DNA of 11,982 nucleotides from JBGTKH01 sp041744735 (GCA_041744735.1 JBGTKH010000075.1:1-11982); one strand, 5' to 3'; shown: positions 1-6,942, counted from the first letter of the stretch. Made by a program: numbers and translations. The notes: generated from the sequence alone by a model not told the origin.

Positions 1-923
1 GTGAAGATTGGCGAGTTGTCATGCCGAACGAGGATTGTTTGCGGTGTGAGGTTGCGATGCACCAGCGGCTCATCCGGGGCACCCTCCTGATGCAGCTCGT
101 TCAACGCACGGATCGCATCTCTTGCAAACAGCAGTCGATTGGTGGAGTTCCAACTTGCGTCGTTCGCTCGGTCTTCGATGCACGGTGCGGCCGGATCGAC
201 GACGGTGATGAAGAACATTTCGCCCGCGTAGCCGGGAGCGTCCTGCCAGGAATCGAGAATCCGCGGCGCCCAGGGATACAACTGAAGTCGCCCGAGTGCG
301 TCGGCTTCACGTTTCGCTTTCGCTTCCGCGTTTTTGTTATCGTCTGCCGATAGGTCATAGAGATGCAGCACGACACGGTCGCGGCGGGCCGGATGGCTGC
401 CTTTGTAAACCCGGTGATCCCGCTGCTCTTTCGGCGTTTGCAATTCCAGGTTAACGTACCCGGCCAGCCGACGCAAAGAACCATCAACCGCAACCGCACT
501 CTTGGGAGCCAGCGCGCGGCTCAGCGCTGTCACCTGACGGGCAGTCAGCACGCGGGGACCGTCAAAACCGATGGCGTCTTTCCACTGCTTCAGAGTATGA
601 AACATAACTCCCCGCACCTGCCGGCCCGCCAGTCGTTTGACCTTCGAAGGTGGCTGTGTCAGAAGGATGGCCGCGTCGACTTTTCCCGAAATTAGGCCAC
701 TTCCCTCTTTCCAGTCGTCTTGCTGTTCGTCGCGATCAGCCGTGATGATTCGCGTGTTCTCGGCGAGATATTGCGCGAGAGACTCGCGGGAAACGTCGAT
801 CGTGGCGCCGCCGGGAAATCCGAAAGCTGGCTTCAGACAACGGAAGTGCTCGATCCGCTGGCCGTTGCTGCCCGGCTTGACCGCGTCGACGCCCGGCAGT
901 GCTGGTGGTTGTAGTGTGGCTGG
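1..923 (-). pseudogene. NERD/PglW-type kinase-like protein, start missing, runs off the left edge
   Basis: Reading the minus strand from 923 down to 1 gives 307 stop-free codons, but TAA and TGA codons lie just upstream in frame (924-926, 930-932). There is no ATG, GTG or TTG in the first 100 or so codons; the first Met is residue 107 (603-605). The C-terminal part resembles the kinase lobes of NERD-kinase (PglW-like) proteins: a degenerate N-lobe (DHRVYKGSHPARRDRVVLHLY), then an alanine/leucine helix leading into a catalytic-loop equivalent, HRNLTPQTILV, at residues 289-299. The usual HRD aspartate is Asn, and no VAIK-type lysine is evident, so this lobe is probably catalytically inactive; such degeneracy occurs in that family. 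No clear NERD nuclease core is visible, which fits loss of the N-terminus next to the sulfatase gene. It could instead be a gene whose start was lost to a frameshift or an assembly break. The general kinase-like assignment is moderately secure; the NERD subfamily is less so. Confidence 0.55.
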
Positions 924-930
924 TTAAAAT
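921..930 (+). promoter_or_regulatory. candidate -10 element for the sulfatase gene
   Basis: TGGTTAAAAT contains TAAAAT (925-930), a 5/6 match to the sigma70-type -10 box, about 45 bases before the sulfatase ATG. No convincing -35 box is present at the expected distance. It resembles TGGTTAAAT upstream of the TonB receptor. This is motif-level evidence only. Confidence 0.25.
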
Positions 931-975
931 CAATCTTTTTGGCTGCCCGACGGCACACCGACAGGAGTTATCACC

Positions 976-2517
976 ATGAAACACCTTCTCTCCGCGATTG
1001 TCGCTCTGGCGCTGCCGCTGGCTGCGCTGCACGCTGCCGACTTGGTCAAGTCCACCAGCAAGCCCAATATCATCCTCATCTTCACCGACGATCAGGGCTA
1101 TCACGATCTGGGCTGCTTCGGCGCGACGACGATTAAGACCCCCGTCATCGACCGGATGGCGACCGAGGGGCTGCGGCTCACCAGTTTTTACGCCCAACCG
1201 GTCTGCGGCGTCTCCCGCGCCGCGCTGATGACCGGCTGCTATCCGATTCGCGTGGGCGAAAAGGGAAACATCAAGAACCTCCACACCGAGCCGGCGCCCC
1301 AGGAAGTCTTCATGGCGCAAGTCCTCAAGTCCGCGGGCTATGCCACGGCGTTGATCGGCAAGTGGCACCTGGGCACAAAAGGAAAGGGAGTCGCCGGATT
1401 CGACCCCGCCACCATGCCCAACGCCAAGGGCTTCGACTACTTCTATGGCACTCCCTTATACAACGGCTACACCGTGCGGGTTGAAGATGCCAAGCTGAGG
1501 AGCCCCATACTTCGCAATCAGGAAATTATTGTTCCCGCCGTCGAGAACTGGGATCACATCACCGGCGACTATACTCGCGAGGCGTTGAGTTGGATTGAGA
1601 AGAATCGAACACAGCCCTTCTTCCTCTACCTCGCCCACAACATGCCGCACATCCCTTTGGGCGCTTCGGAGAACTTCAAGGGCAAGTCGGCCTATGGACC
1701 CTATGGCGACGCGATTGAGGAGATTGATTGGTCCACCGGACAGATCCTTGCCAAGCTCAAGGAGCTGGGCCTGGATCAGAATACGCTCGTGGTGTTCACC
1801 TCCGACAACGGCCCGTGGATCGAAAGCACCAAGGGGATGCAACCGGACGGCGAACCCTTCATCCCCCGTGATTATTCCGGCTCGGCCGATCCGTTGCGCG
1901 GCTGGAAGATGAGCGCCTGGGACGGCGGCTGCCGAGTGCCCTTCATTGCTCGGTGGCCCGGGAAGATTCCGGCGGGGCGCACCAGCGACGAAATCCTCAG
2001 CACCATGGATTTACTGCCCACCTTCGCCGCGCTGGGCGGCGCTGCGCTGCCCGACTGCACGCTCGACGGCCGTAACGCCGCCGATTTTCTGCTGGGCAAT
2101 ACGCAAACCAGCCCGCGCGACGAGTATCTTTACTATGCCGCCACCCGCCTGACCGGCGTGCGTTCGGGTCGATGGAAGCTCGAACTTGCCCGGCCCGCCA
2201 ATCCCCCGGAGACCGGTTGGTGGGGACGGATGCTGGAGGAGGTTCCGGCAACGCAACTTTACGACCTCGACGCCGATCCCGGCGAAACCACCGATGTCGC
2301 GGCGCGGCACGCCGACGTAGTGACCGCGCTGATGCAGCGGGTCGAACGCGCCCGCGTCGAGCTGGGCGACTATGACCGCATCGGCAGCGGCGCGCGGTTC
2401 TACGAAGACGGTCCGACGCGGCCGGACAGGGAGCGATTACTGAAGAAACAGACCAGACAGGCCAATGACGCAGCGATTGAAATCCGGAAGGACGCGGGCA
2501 GCGCAGCAAAGAAATAG
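976..2517 (+). CDS. secreted sulfatase (arylsulfatase-type, alkaline phosphatase superfamily)
   Basis: A 513-residue enzyme predicted to hydrolyse sulfate esters, probably from sulfated glycans, outside the cytoplasm. Residues 1-20 look like a Sec signal peptide ending AHA. The metal-binding DDQG is at 38-41, the activation motif at C77-G-V-S-R81 followed by AALMTG, GKWHLG at 128-133, a histidine-rich HNMPHIP at 221-227, and the second metal site SDNG at 276-279. The length is usual for the family. The ATG at 976 has AGGAG at 963-967, eight bases upstream. In canonical sulfatases the Cys that becomes formylglycine sits in CxPxR or CxAxR; here position 79 is Val (GTC at 1210-1212), which may affect activation by the formylglycine-generating enzyme. 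Sulfatase family membership is secure; the substrate is not readable. It stands alone, with a truncated gene upstream and gene debris downstream. Confidence 0.93.
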   Translation: MKHLLSAIVALALPLAALHAADLVKSTSKPNIILIFTDDQGYHDLGCFGATTIKTPVIDRMATEGLRLTSFYAQPVCGVSRAALMTGCYPIRVGEKGNIKNLHTEPAPQEVFMAQVLKSAGYATALIGKWHLGTKGKGVAGFDPATMPNAKGFDYFYGTPLYNGYTVRVEDAKLRSPILRNQEIIVPAVENWDHITGDYTREALSWIEKNRTQPFFLYLAHNMPHIPLGASENFKGKSAYGPYGDAIEEIDWSTGQILAKLKELGLDQNTLVVFTSDNGPWIESTKGMQPDGEPFIPRDYSGSADPLRGWKMSAWDGGCRVPFIARWPGKIPAGRTSDEILSTMDLLPTFAALGGAALPDCTLDGRNAADFLLGNTQTSPRDEYLYYAATRLTGVRSGRWKLELARPANPPETGWWGRMLEEVPATQLYDLDADPGETTDVAARHADVVTALMQRVERARVELGDYDRIGSGARFYEDGPTRPDRERLLKKQTRQANDAAIEIRKDAGSAAKK

Positions 2518-2550
2518 CCCAACGCCATGAAACATGCCTTCGCACTCATC

Positions 2551-2733
2551 GGACCGTCGCGAAGTGGCATCTACGGTGATTCCGCCGAACCGCTGTCTGA
2601 TCAATGGATGTATCATGCGGTGGCCGATTGCATCCTCGCGAATTCGCTCTTGCGGGCCTTGCCCGGAGTGGATCCAGACCGAGTCGGACTCATGGGTTTT
2701 TCCTGGGGCGGTGTCATCACGAGCACCGTCATC
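2551..2733 (+). pseudogene. fragment of an alpha/beta hydrolase (acetylxylan esterase / S9-like)
   Basis: About 61 residues match the central part of secreted alpha/beta hydrolases of the prolyl-oligopeptidase/acetylxylan-esterase type: DQWMYHAVADCILANSLLR, then the VDPDRVGL strand and the nucleophile elbow GFSWGG with its Ser. In this family the elbow is normally followed by a further strand and, much later, the catalytic Asp and His; here the similarity stops at STVI (2733) and the frame ends at 2784. An ATG at 2527 (MKHAFALI) opens this frame, but the eight residues it adds before the hydrolase similarity are not recognisable. The fragment is far shorter than an intact enzyme (roughly 300-400 residues) and lacks two-thirds of the triad, so it is almost certainly non-functional. 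It lies just after the intact sulfatase gene. Confidence 0.65.
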
Positions 2734-2880
2734 GAACGCGAGATAAAGGAAGAACGGCTGATCTTTATGCCGCTCGACGAATGACACCGCCTCTTCGCCA
2801 AGTCGATCCGTCAGGTAGCCGCTTTCCTTCACAGGCTCGGTACCGCGATAGATCGGGTCGTCGGAGCGGCAAGTGATTTT
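2734..2880 (-). pseudogene. fragment of a second sulfatase
   Basis: On the minus strand, codons from about 2880 down to 2734 read as a piece of an arylsulfatase: DDPIYRGTEPVKESGYLTDR, then LGEEAVSFVERHKDQPFFLY and LAF. This is the segment that precedes the conserved N/H-x-P-H metal-site region in sulfatases, but the sequence changes to the antisense of the hydrolase fragment right after LAF. An in-frame TAA at about 2899-2901 and the lack of DDQ, CxPxR and SDNG motifs show that only about 50 residues remain. It is not a copy of the neighbouring intact sulfatase, whose equivalent stretch reads TREALSWIEKNRTQPFFLYL, so it comes from a different subfamily member. An ATG lies at 2830-2832 but has no intact product behind it. 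Confidence 0.65.
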
Positions 2881-2894
2881 GTTTTTGTCATTCG

Positions 2895-2903
2895 TGTTAG
2901 AAT
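2895..2903 (+). promoter_or_regulatory. candidate extended -10 promoter for the PL6 gene
   Basis: TGTTAGAAT combines an extended-10 TG with TAGAAT, a 5/6 match to TATAAT, about 70 bases before the chosen start of the lyase gene. No good -35 box is seen, as is common for extended-10 promoters. The same TGTTA-AAT pattern recurs at 6943-6951 before the kinase gene. Confidence 0.35.
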
Positions 2904-2912
2904 AGCCGCGCG

Positions 2913-2943
2913 AGGCAGGTTAGAAAACCCAGGTCGACCTGCC
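2913..2943 (+). promoter_or_regulatory. palindrome in the PL6 leader, possible operator or hairpin
   Basis: GGCAGGT (2914-2920) is complemented by ACCTGCC (2937-2943). A separate perfect 12-bp palindrome, CAGGTCGACCTG, occupies 2930-2941. The pair lies just downstream of the candidate -10 box and about 30 bases before the coding start, a place where a repressor or an RNA hairpin could act. It could also be chance in a GC-rich leader. Confidence 0.3.
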
Positions 2944-2971
2944 GCCTTTCCGTACCCCATGGATCAAACCT

Positions 2972-4573
2972 TTGAAACACACCGTCACGCTGATCGCGGC
3001 CATATCGTTTTCGCTACTGACCACGCTTCACTTTGCGGAAGCTGCCAAGCCAATCGGCGTGCGGGAACTATTCGCCGCGCCGCAAGCGGACACTCCGTGC
3101 GGGCAATCGTTGCGACCACAAGCCAACTCGCAGATCGCTGCGGCTTCAAGCGTCGATCAAATGTCGCAGGCACATCATGTCCGTTCCGCCGAAGAAATTG
3201 AATCGTTGATCAAGTCGAGGCGTCTGACTCCGGGAGCCACCATCATTTGGGCGGATGGCACTTTCAAGGATGTGGAGCTGAACGTCGCAGGCGTCGACGG
3301 CACCAACGCCCAGCCGATCACATTGCGAGCGGCCACTCCCGGTGGCGTTATCCTGCGAGGCGAATCGCAGTTCACGGTCGGTGCTCAGTGGTGGGTGATT
3401 CAGGGATTTCATTTCGACGGCGTGGCAACCGAAGTAAACAGCTACAACACATTCCAATTCCGCAGTCGAGGTGGAAGGCCCGCGCAGCACGTGCGTTTGA
3501 CCGATTGTGCCATGACAAACCTGAGGACCGACGAGGACACGTCCAAGTGGCTGCTCGTTTATGGCAGCTTCAACGCGATCGATCACTGCCATTTCAGCGG
3601 TAAAAACAGCAAGGGAGCCTTGCTCACGGTCGAACTGGGCGACCTCAAAGGTGACGCCACTGTCGAGCATCGCATCGAGTGGAACTATTTTGGGGACATC
3701 GCTCCGCAAGCGGGGACCGACAATGAGACGATCCGCATTGGTTTCAGTGGAGATCAGAACAAACAGGCCAAGTGCCTCGTGCGGCGAAACTTGTTCGTTC
3801 GCTGCAACGGCGAGAATGAAATCATCAGCAACAAGTCGAGTTTCAATACGTATGAAGCAAACACATTTCGACAGTGCGACGGCGCTCTGGTGCTGCGGCA
3901 CGGTCATCACGCGCGAGTTGAGGGGAACTTTTTCTTTGGCGACGGGGCGCAGAATGCCGGCGGCATTCGCGTCAGCGATAGTCAGCATGTGATCGCCAAC
4001 AACTACCTCCAGGATTTGACCGGGACAACGTGGAATGCGGCGCTTTCGATTTTGGGTGGCAAGGAGCCATCCGGCGGCAACGGCAACGGCTACCAGGCAG
4101 TCGATGAGATCACCGTCATCCACAACTCGATCGTTAACTGCAAACGAAGCATCTTCTTGAATCAGGCAAAGGGCTCGCGGCCTCCGACCGGTGTGATGGC
4201 GAATAACTTGGTGTCTAGTTCGACAGGGCCGTTGATCACCGAGGGGCTGTCTGCCGCCAAACTCAAATGGATTGGCAATTTGTTGCATGGAGCGCCCGTC
4301 GGCGCGGCGGTCGACGTGTCAACATCGGATCCTCAACTGCGTGTGATCGATGGCCTCTTGCGGCCGCACGCATCGGGACCTGCGGCCAACGCAGCAATCA
4401 AGCACCAGATACACGTCCGACTGGATATTGACGGCCAGCAGCGTGTGGATTTCGAGGCCGACATTGGCGCCGACGAAGTGGCTGGCGCCATTGGAATTAT
4501 GTCTTCAGCTCCGCTTAATCCGGCCGATGTGGGCGTTAGTTTTCTTCGCGGTAACGGACCAAACAGACCATGA
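2972..4573 (+). CDS. polysaccharide lyase family 6 (alginate lyase / chondroitinase B-like)
   Basis: A 533-residue secreted enzyme predicted to cleave uronic-acid polymers (alginate or dermatan/chondroitin type) by beta-elimination, on a right-handed parallel beta-helix fold. Residues 2-25 form a Sec-type signal peptide ending FAEAA. The catalytic region is clear: ISNKSS supplies the Lys (K288) and LRHGHHARVEGNFFFG the Arg (R309), matching the Lys/Arg pair of PL6 enzymes. N251 (TDNETIRIG) and the acidic residues in ENEI (281-283) fit the calcium site. Later turns such as HNSIVNC and ANNLV continue the helix. The length fits a single-domain PL6. The start is TTG at 2972: the only ATG nearby (2959) is in another frame, a TAG at 2921 closes the frame upstream, and the signal peptide begins directly at TTG. 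The ribosome-binding site is weak (GGA at 2961). Substrate specificity within PL6 cannot be told. Confidence 0.9.
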   Translation: MKHTVTLIAAISFSLLTTLHFAEAAKPIGVRELFAAPQADTPCGQSLRPQANSQIAAASSVDQMSQAHHVRSAEEIESLIKSRRLTPGATIIWADGTFKDVELNVAGVDGTNAQPITLRAATPGGVILRGESQFTVGAQWWVIQGFHFDGVATEVNSYNTFQFRSRGGRPAQHVRLTDCAMTNLRTDEDTSKWLLVYGSFNAIDHCHFSGKNSKGALLTVELGDLKGDATVEHRIEWNYFGDIAPQAGTDNETIRIGFSGDQNKQAKCLVRRNLFVRCNGENEIISNKSSFNTYEANTFRQCDGALVLRHGHHARVEGNFFFGDGAQNAGGIRVSDSQHVIANNYLQDLTGTTWNAALSILGGKEPSGGNGNGYQAVDEITVIHNSIVNCKRSIFLNQAKGSRPPTGVMANNLVSSSTGPLITEGLSAAKLKWIGNLLHGAPVGAAVDVSTSDPQLRVIDGLLRPHASGPAANAAIKHQIHVRLDIDGQQRVDFEADIGADEVAGAIGIMSSAPLNPADVGVSFLRGNGPNRP

Positions 4574-4580
4574 GACTCTA

Positions 4581-4696
4581 AGGCAAGTCCGGCTTATTAA
4601 TTTACCCGTAGCCGAAGTCGCCAGACTTTGGAGGATCGGCCAAACTCTGGCGAGTTCGGCTACGCTGATTGGTACGTCCTTATCCGGGACTTGCCT
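4581..4696. repeat. 116-bp imperfect palindromic element between convergent genes
   Basis: There are two nested inverted pairs. The inner arms are 24 bases each, 4608-4631 (starting GTAGCCGAAGTCGCC) and 4640-4663 (ending GCGAGTTCGGCTAC), complementary at 22 of 24 positions around an 8-base loop. The outer arms AGGCAAGTCC (4581-4590) and GGACTTGCCT (4687-4696) match perfectly. The element begins 8 bases after the PL6 stop and ends 14 bases before the end of the Uma2 gene, filling the convergent gap. It may act as a bidirectional terminator, but the cruciform length and terminal inverted repeats look more like a dispersed REP/MITE-type element. No clear target duplication is visible. Confidence 0.8.
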
Positions 4697-4709
4697 AAAA
4701 GGCCCCGCG

Positions 4710-5369
4710 TCACCGCACCGACAGCTTGTACTCGGGGTGGCCCAATTCGTCGGCGTGAGAAGTCAGGCGGAAGGACTTGCCGAACACAAGCGACTTGAGC
4801 CAACCGGACTGTCGGCGAGTGACGACATAGCCGGCACGTCCGCGTTTGAGAATGTCGAATTGCAAACGCTCGCCGCGCGCGTCCACCAGCCAATACTCGC
4901 GGATGCCGGCCTGCCAGTACAACTCGCGCAGCACCACGGTGTCTTTCCGCACCGAGCGGACGCTGACGACCTCCAACACCATGTCCGGCGTCCCTTCCAG
5001 TTCGAGGAATCCATCGCCCCCTTCGACGAGCCGAACCCGGTCCTGCTTCAGGCTCTCGAAGGACACGAACGTCCCGTCCGGCTCCGTGGAGAGGCCGGCC
5101 TCGACGTTGGTCACCAGCGTGCGGTCGCCGAAGAATCGTCCGCGACGGTCGCGCTTGAGCAGCCCAAAAATCACCGAACCGCATTCTACTTTGACTTGGT
5201 TATGCGTAAACAATTGTTCCGGCATCAGATCCACCCAGAGTTCGCCGTTGAGGTGCGAGTAGCGCCCAAGATCTGGGAAGTCGTCGGACCGAGCCCAATC
5301 GCGAAACGACTCCAGATCGACGACGCAATCCGGAATCCGAATCCTCTCTTCAATGACAATCGTGCTCAT
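4710..5369 (-). CDS. Uma2 family (DUF820) restriction-endonuclease-fold protein
   Basis: The 219 residues carry the PD-(D/E)XK-like pattern of Uma2 proteins: GELWVDLMPEQLFTHNQVK near 42-60, EPDGTF with D98, then PDMVLEV with D129 and E133, and K142 in VRKD, followed by YWQAGIREYWLVD at 151-163. These could bind metal in a nuclease-type site. Members are abundant in planctomycetes and cyanobacteria; their cellular role is generally unknown and nuclease activity is inferred from fold. There is no signal peptide, so it is cytoplasmic. It is the last minus-strand gene before the palindromic element, 81 bases after a small frame ending at 5451, and may be cotranscribed with it. The ATG at 5369 gives the expected N-terminus; no strong ribosome-binding site is visible. 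Confidence 0.9.
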   Translation of the reverse strand: MSTIVIEERIRIPDCVVDLESFRDWARSDDFPDLGRYSHLNGELWVDLMPEQLFTHNQVKVECGSVIFGLLKRDRRGRFFGDRTLVTNVEAGLSTEPDGTFVSFESLKQDRVRLVEGGDGFLELEGTPDMVLEVVSVRSVRKDTVVLRELYWQAGIREYWLVDARGERLQFDILKRGRAGYVVTRRQSGWLKSLVFGKSFRLTSHADELGHPEYKLSVR

Positions 5370-5450
5370 GGGTCAATCGCTTCTGCGTGTTCTCGATACG
5401 CTCGCTTCGCCGCGCGTCGCCTCCTTCGGCCGCACTAAGGGATTCTAAGC

Positions 5451-5657
5451 TTACTTGTCGACATCTGCAATCATTTCACGGAGTCGGAAGGTGCCGTGGA
5501 TTGATCTCCAGCGGGTTAACTTGCTCTTGAATGCGGTCCATCCGCACAGCCCGGCGATGACCCAAGTGAACTCTTCGATGGACGTCAATCCGCAGTCCAC
5601 GATGTGCCAAATCCACAACGAATCGACGCACGCCGCGGTCTTACCGATCGCGGCCAC
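5451..5657 (-). CDS. small hypothetical Trp-rich protein overlapping the beta-propeller gene
   Basis: I do not recognise this 68-residue frame. It starts at an ATG inside the 3' end of the beta-propeller gene and overlaps it by 17 bases, an arrangement compatible with translational coupling. The middle is aromatic and partly hydrophobic (SLWIWHIVDCG, EEFTWVIAGLCGWTAF), and the tail is basic then acidic (KSKLTRWRSIHGTFRLREMI). Third codon positions are mostly G or C, as in the neighbouring genes, which slightly favours real coding. It could equally be the leftover end of a longer gene or a chance frame. Confidence 0.35.
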   Translation of the reverse strand: MAAIGKTAACVDSLWIWHIVDCGLTSIEEFTWVIAGLCGWTAFKSKLTRWRSIHGTFRLREMIADVDK

Positions 5658-6894
5658 CGATGGAAAACAGTTGCGTGAAGGTGCGCAGGTATATGCGACC
5701 GTGGGCGACGGCGGGGGTGCTGTGGCTGGACTGGCCGAGTGGATTGCGGGCGACGAGATTGTATTCTTTCGCCGCGGCCAGCACTACGACGTCGCCGTCG
5801 GCGGAGATGTTGTAGACGTAGTCGCCGACGCAGATCGGCGAGGCGTAGAACGTGCCGCCGATGCGCTTGGTCCAGTGAACGTTGCCGGTGGCCAGATCGG
5901 CACAGGTCACGATCCCTTCGTCGGCCCAGAGAAACAGCAAGTCGTCTTTGACCAGCGGCGTCGTGCACAGCGGCGCGCCGCGGTCGATGCAGTAAACTCG
6001 TTCGGCCTGCGTCTTTTGACTGTTCGCGCCGGGCCGGACTGCGATCACTTCTTGCCGCACGGCTAACCAGCCGCTGGTTCCCAGGACTAGATCGCCCGCC
6101 ACGATCGGCGAACTGATCGACGATTCAGTGTGTCCCTTGTCAAACACGTCAGCCTGCCAGTTCACTTGGCCGCTCTGCGGGTCGATTGCGGTGATGCCGT
6201 ACGTCCAGTTGACGAAGATCAACTCGGGCGGCAGGCCGGGGCGCTCGAAGACGCACGGCGTCGACCACGTCGATTTGCTCTCGCGCGGCACTTGCCAGCG
6301 AATCTTTCCGGTCGCACAGTCGAGTGCGAACAGCGAACTGTCCCCTTCGTGTTCGTTGGGGACGACCAACAGATCGTCGTGCACAATGGGCGACACGCCG
6401 AACCCGTGCCCGCCTTTGAACGATCCCAAATCGGCTCGCCACACTTCTCGGCCGCTGTGATCCAAAGCCAGCACGACGAACTCTTCCGGCGTGCCCCAGC
6501 AGGTATAGACGTGCCGCGAGTCAACTGCGGGAGTGGCCGATGCGAAACTGTTCAGCTTGTGCTTGCCGTGGCGCGTTGATGGGAACTCGCGCGACCATAA
6601 CTGGCGTCCCGTGTTGGCGTCGATGCAGAGCACGATCCGCTTACCGGTCTCGTCGTCGCCGCTGGTGACGAATAGCTTCTCACCCCACAACACCGGCGAT
6701 GAATGGCCTACGCCGGGCAGCGTGACTTTCCAGTTGTAATCCTCGTCGGTCCAGCGTACCGGCACGGTCGTGGCCAGGCTGACGCCCGATCCGTTGGGGC
6801 CGCGAAACCGAGGCCACTCCTGCCCGAACGCCGATTCTGCAAACAACCACGCAACGGCAAGCCCAACGGCCAACAACCGACATGCACACATCAT
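5641..6894 (-). CDS. secreted PQQ-binding-like beta-propeller repeat protein (BamB-like)
   Basis: Starting at 6894 the protein has 417 residues: a signal peptide (MMCACRLLAVGLAVAWLFAESAFG), then the planctomycete-type opening EWPRFRGPNGSGVS, then repeated propeller strands ending in the D-x-x-T/S-G-x-x-x-W pattern: DANTGRQLW, DHSGREVW, DCATGKIRW, DPQSGQVNW, DLATGNVHW. Such proteins are periplasmic or outer-membrane propellers; many bind no quinone and act in protein-protein contacts, so no enzyme activity is claimed. The start was chosen because the signal peptide begins there and GGGGAAG lies seven bases upstream; a longer frame reaches back to 6966 but puts 24 unlikely residues before the signal peptide. 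It is divergent from the kinase gene and may head a minus-strand operon with the small frame and Uma2. Confidence 0.9.
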   Translation of the reverse strand: MMCACRLLAVGLAVAWLFAESAFGQEWPRFRGPNGSGVSLATTVPVRWTDEDYNWKVTLPGVGHSSPVLWGEKLFVTSGDDETGKRIVLCIDANTGRQLWSREFPSTRHGKHKLNSFASATPAVDSRHVYTCWGTPEEFVVLALDHSGREVWRADLGSFKGGHGFGVSPIVHDDLLVVPNEHEGDSSLFALDCATGKIRWQVPRESKSTWSTPCVFERPGLPPELIFVNWTYGITAIDPQSGQVNWQADVFDKGHTESSISSPIVAGDLVLGTSGWLAVRQEVIAVRPGANSQKTQAERVYCIDRGAPLCTTPLVKDDLLFLWADEGIVTCADLATGNVHWTKRIGGTFYASPICVGDYVYNISADGDVVVLAAAKEYNLVARNPLGQSSHSTPAVAHGRIYLRTFTQLFSIGGRDR

Positions 6895-6942
6895 TGCATC
6901 TTCCCCGGTGACACTCGCATCGACGCTCATCACGAACTCCGC

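Noticed and set aside
1..923. A BREX or other complete defence system
   Set aside because: Only one kinase-like fragment is present; no methylase, ATPase, phosphatase or nuclease partner lies in the window, so a system cannot be claimed.
736..1368. 210-codon minus-strand frame over the sulfatase start
   Set aside because: Antisense to the sulfatase N-terminus and to another frame of the kinase-like fragment; its Arg/Gly-rich translation looks like a shadow.
2527..2784. A functional 85-residue hydrolase
   Set aside because: It holds only the nucleophile elbow; the catalytic Asp and His regions are absent and the sequence turns into antisense sulfatase after 2733.
3146..4288. Long 380-codon open frame on the minus strand
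   Set aside because: It is fully antisense to the PL6 gene, whose catalytic motifs are clear; its translation shows no recognisable domain. It is a shadow of GC-rich codon use.
4350..5438. 362-codon plus-strand frame
   Set aside because: It runs from inside PL6 through the palindrome and antisense across Uma2; no coherent protein family is visible.
5455..6066. 203-codon plus-strand frame
   Set aside because: Mostly antisense to the beta-propeller gene, with no domain signal.
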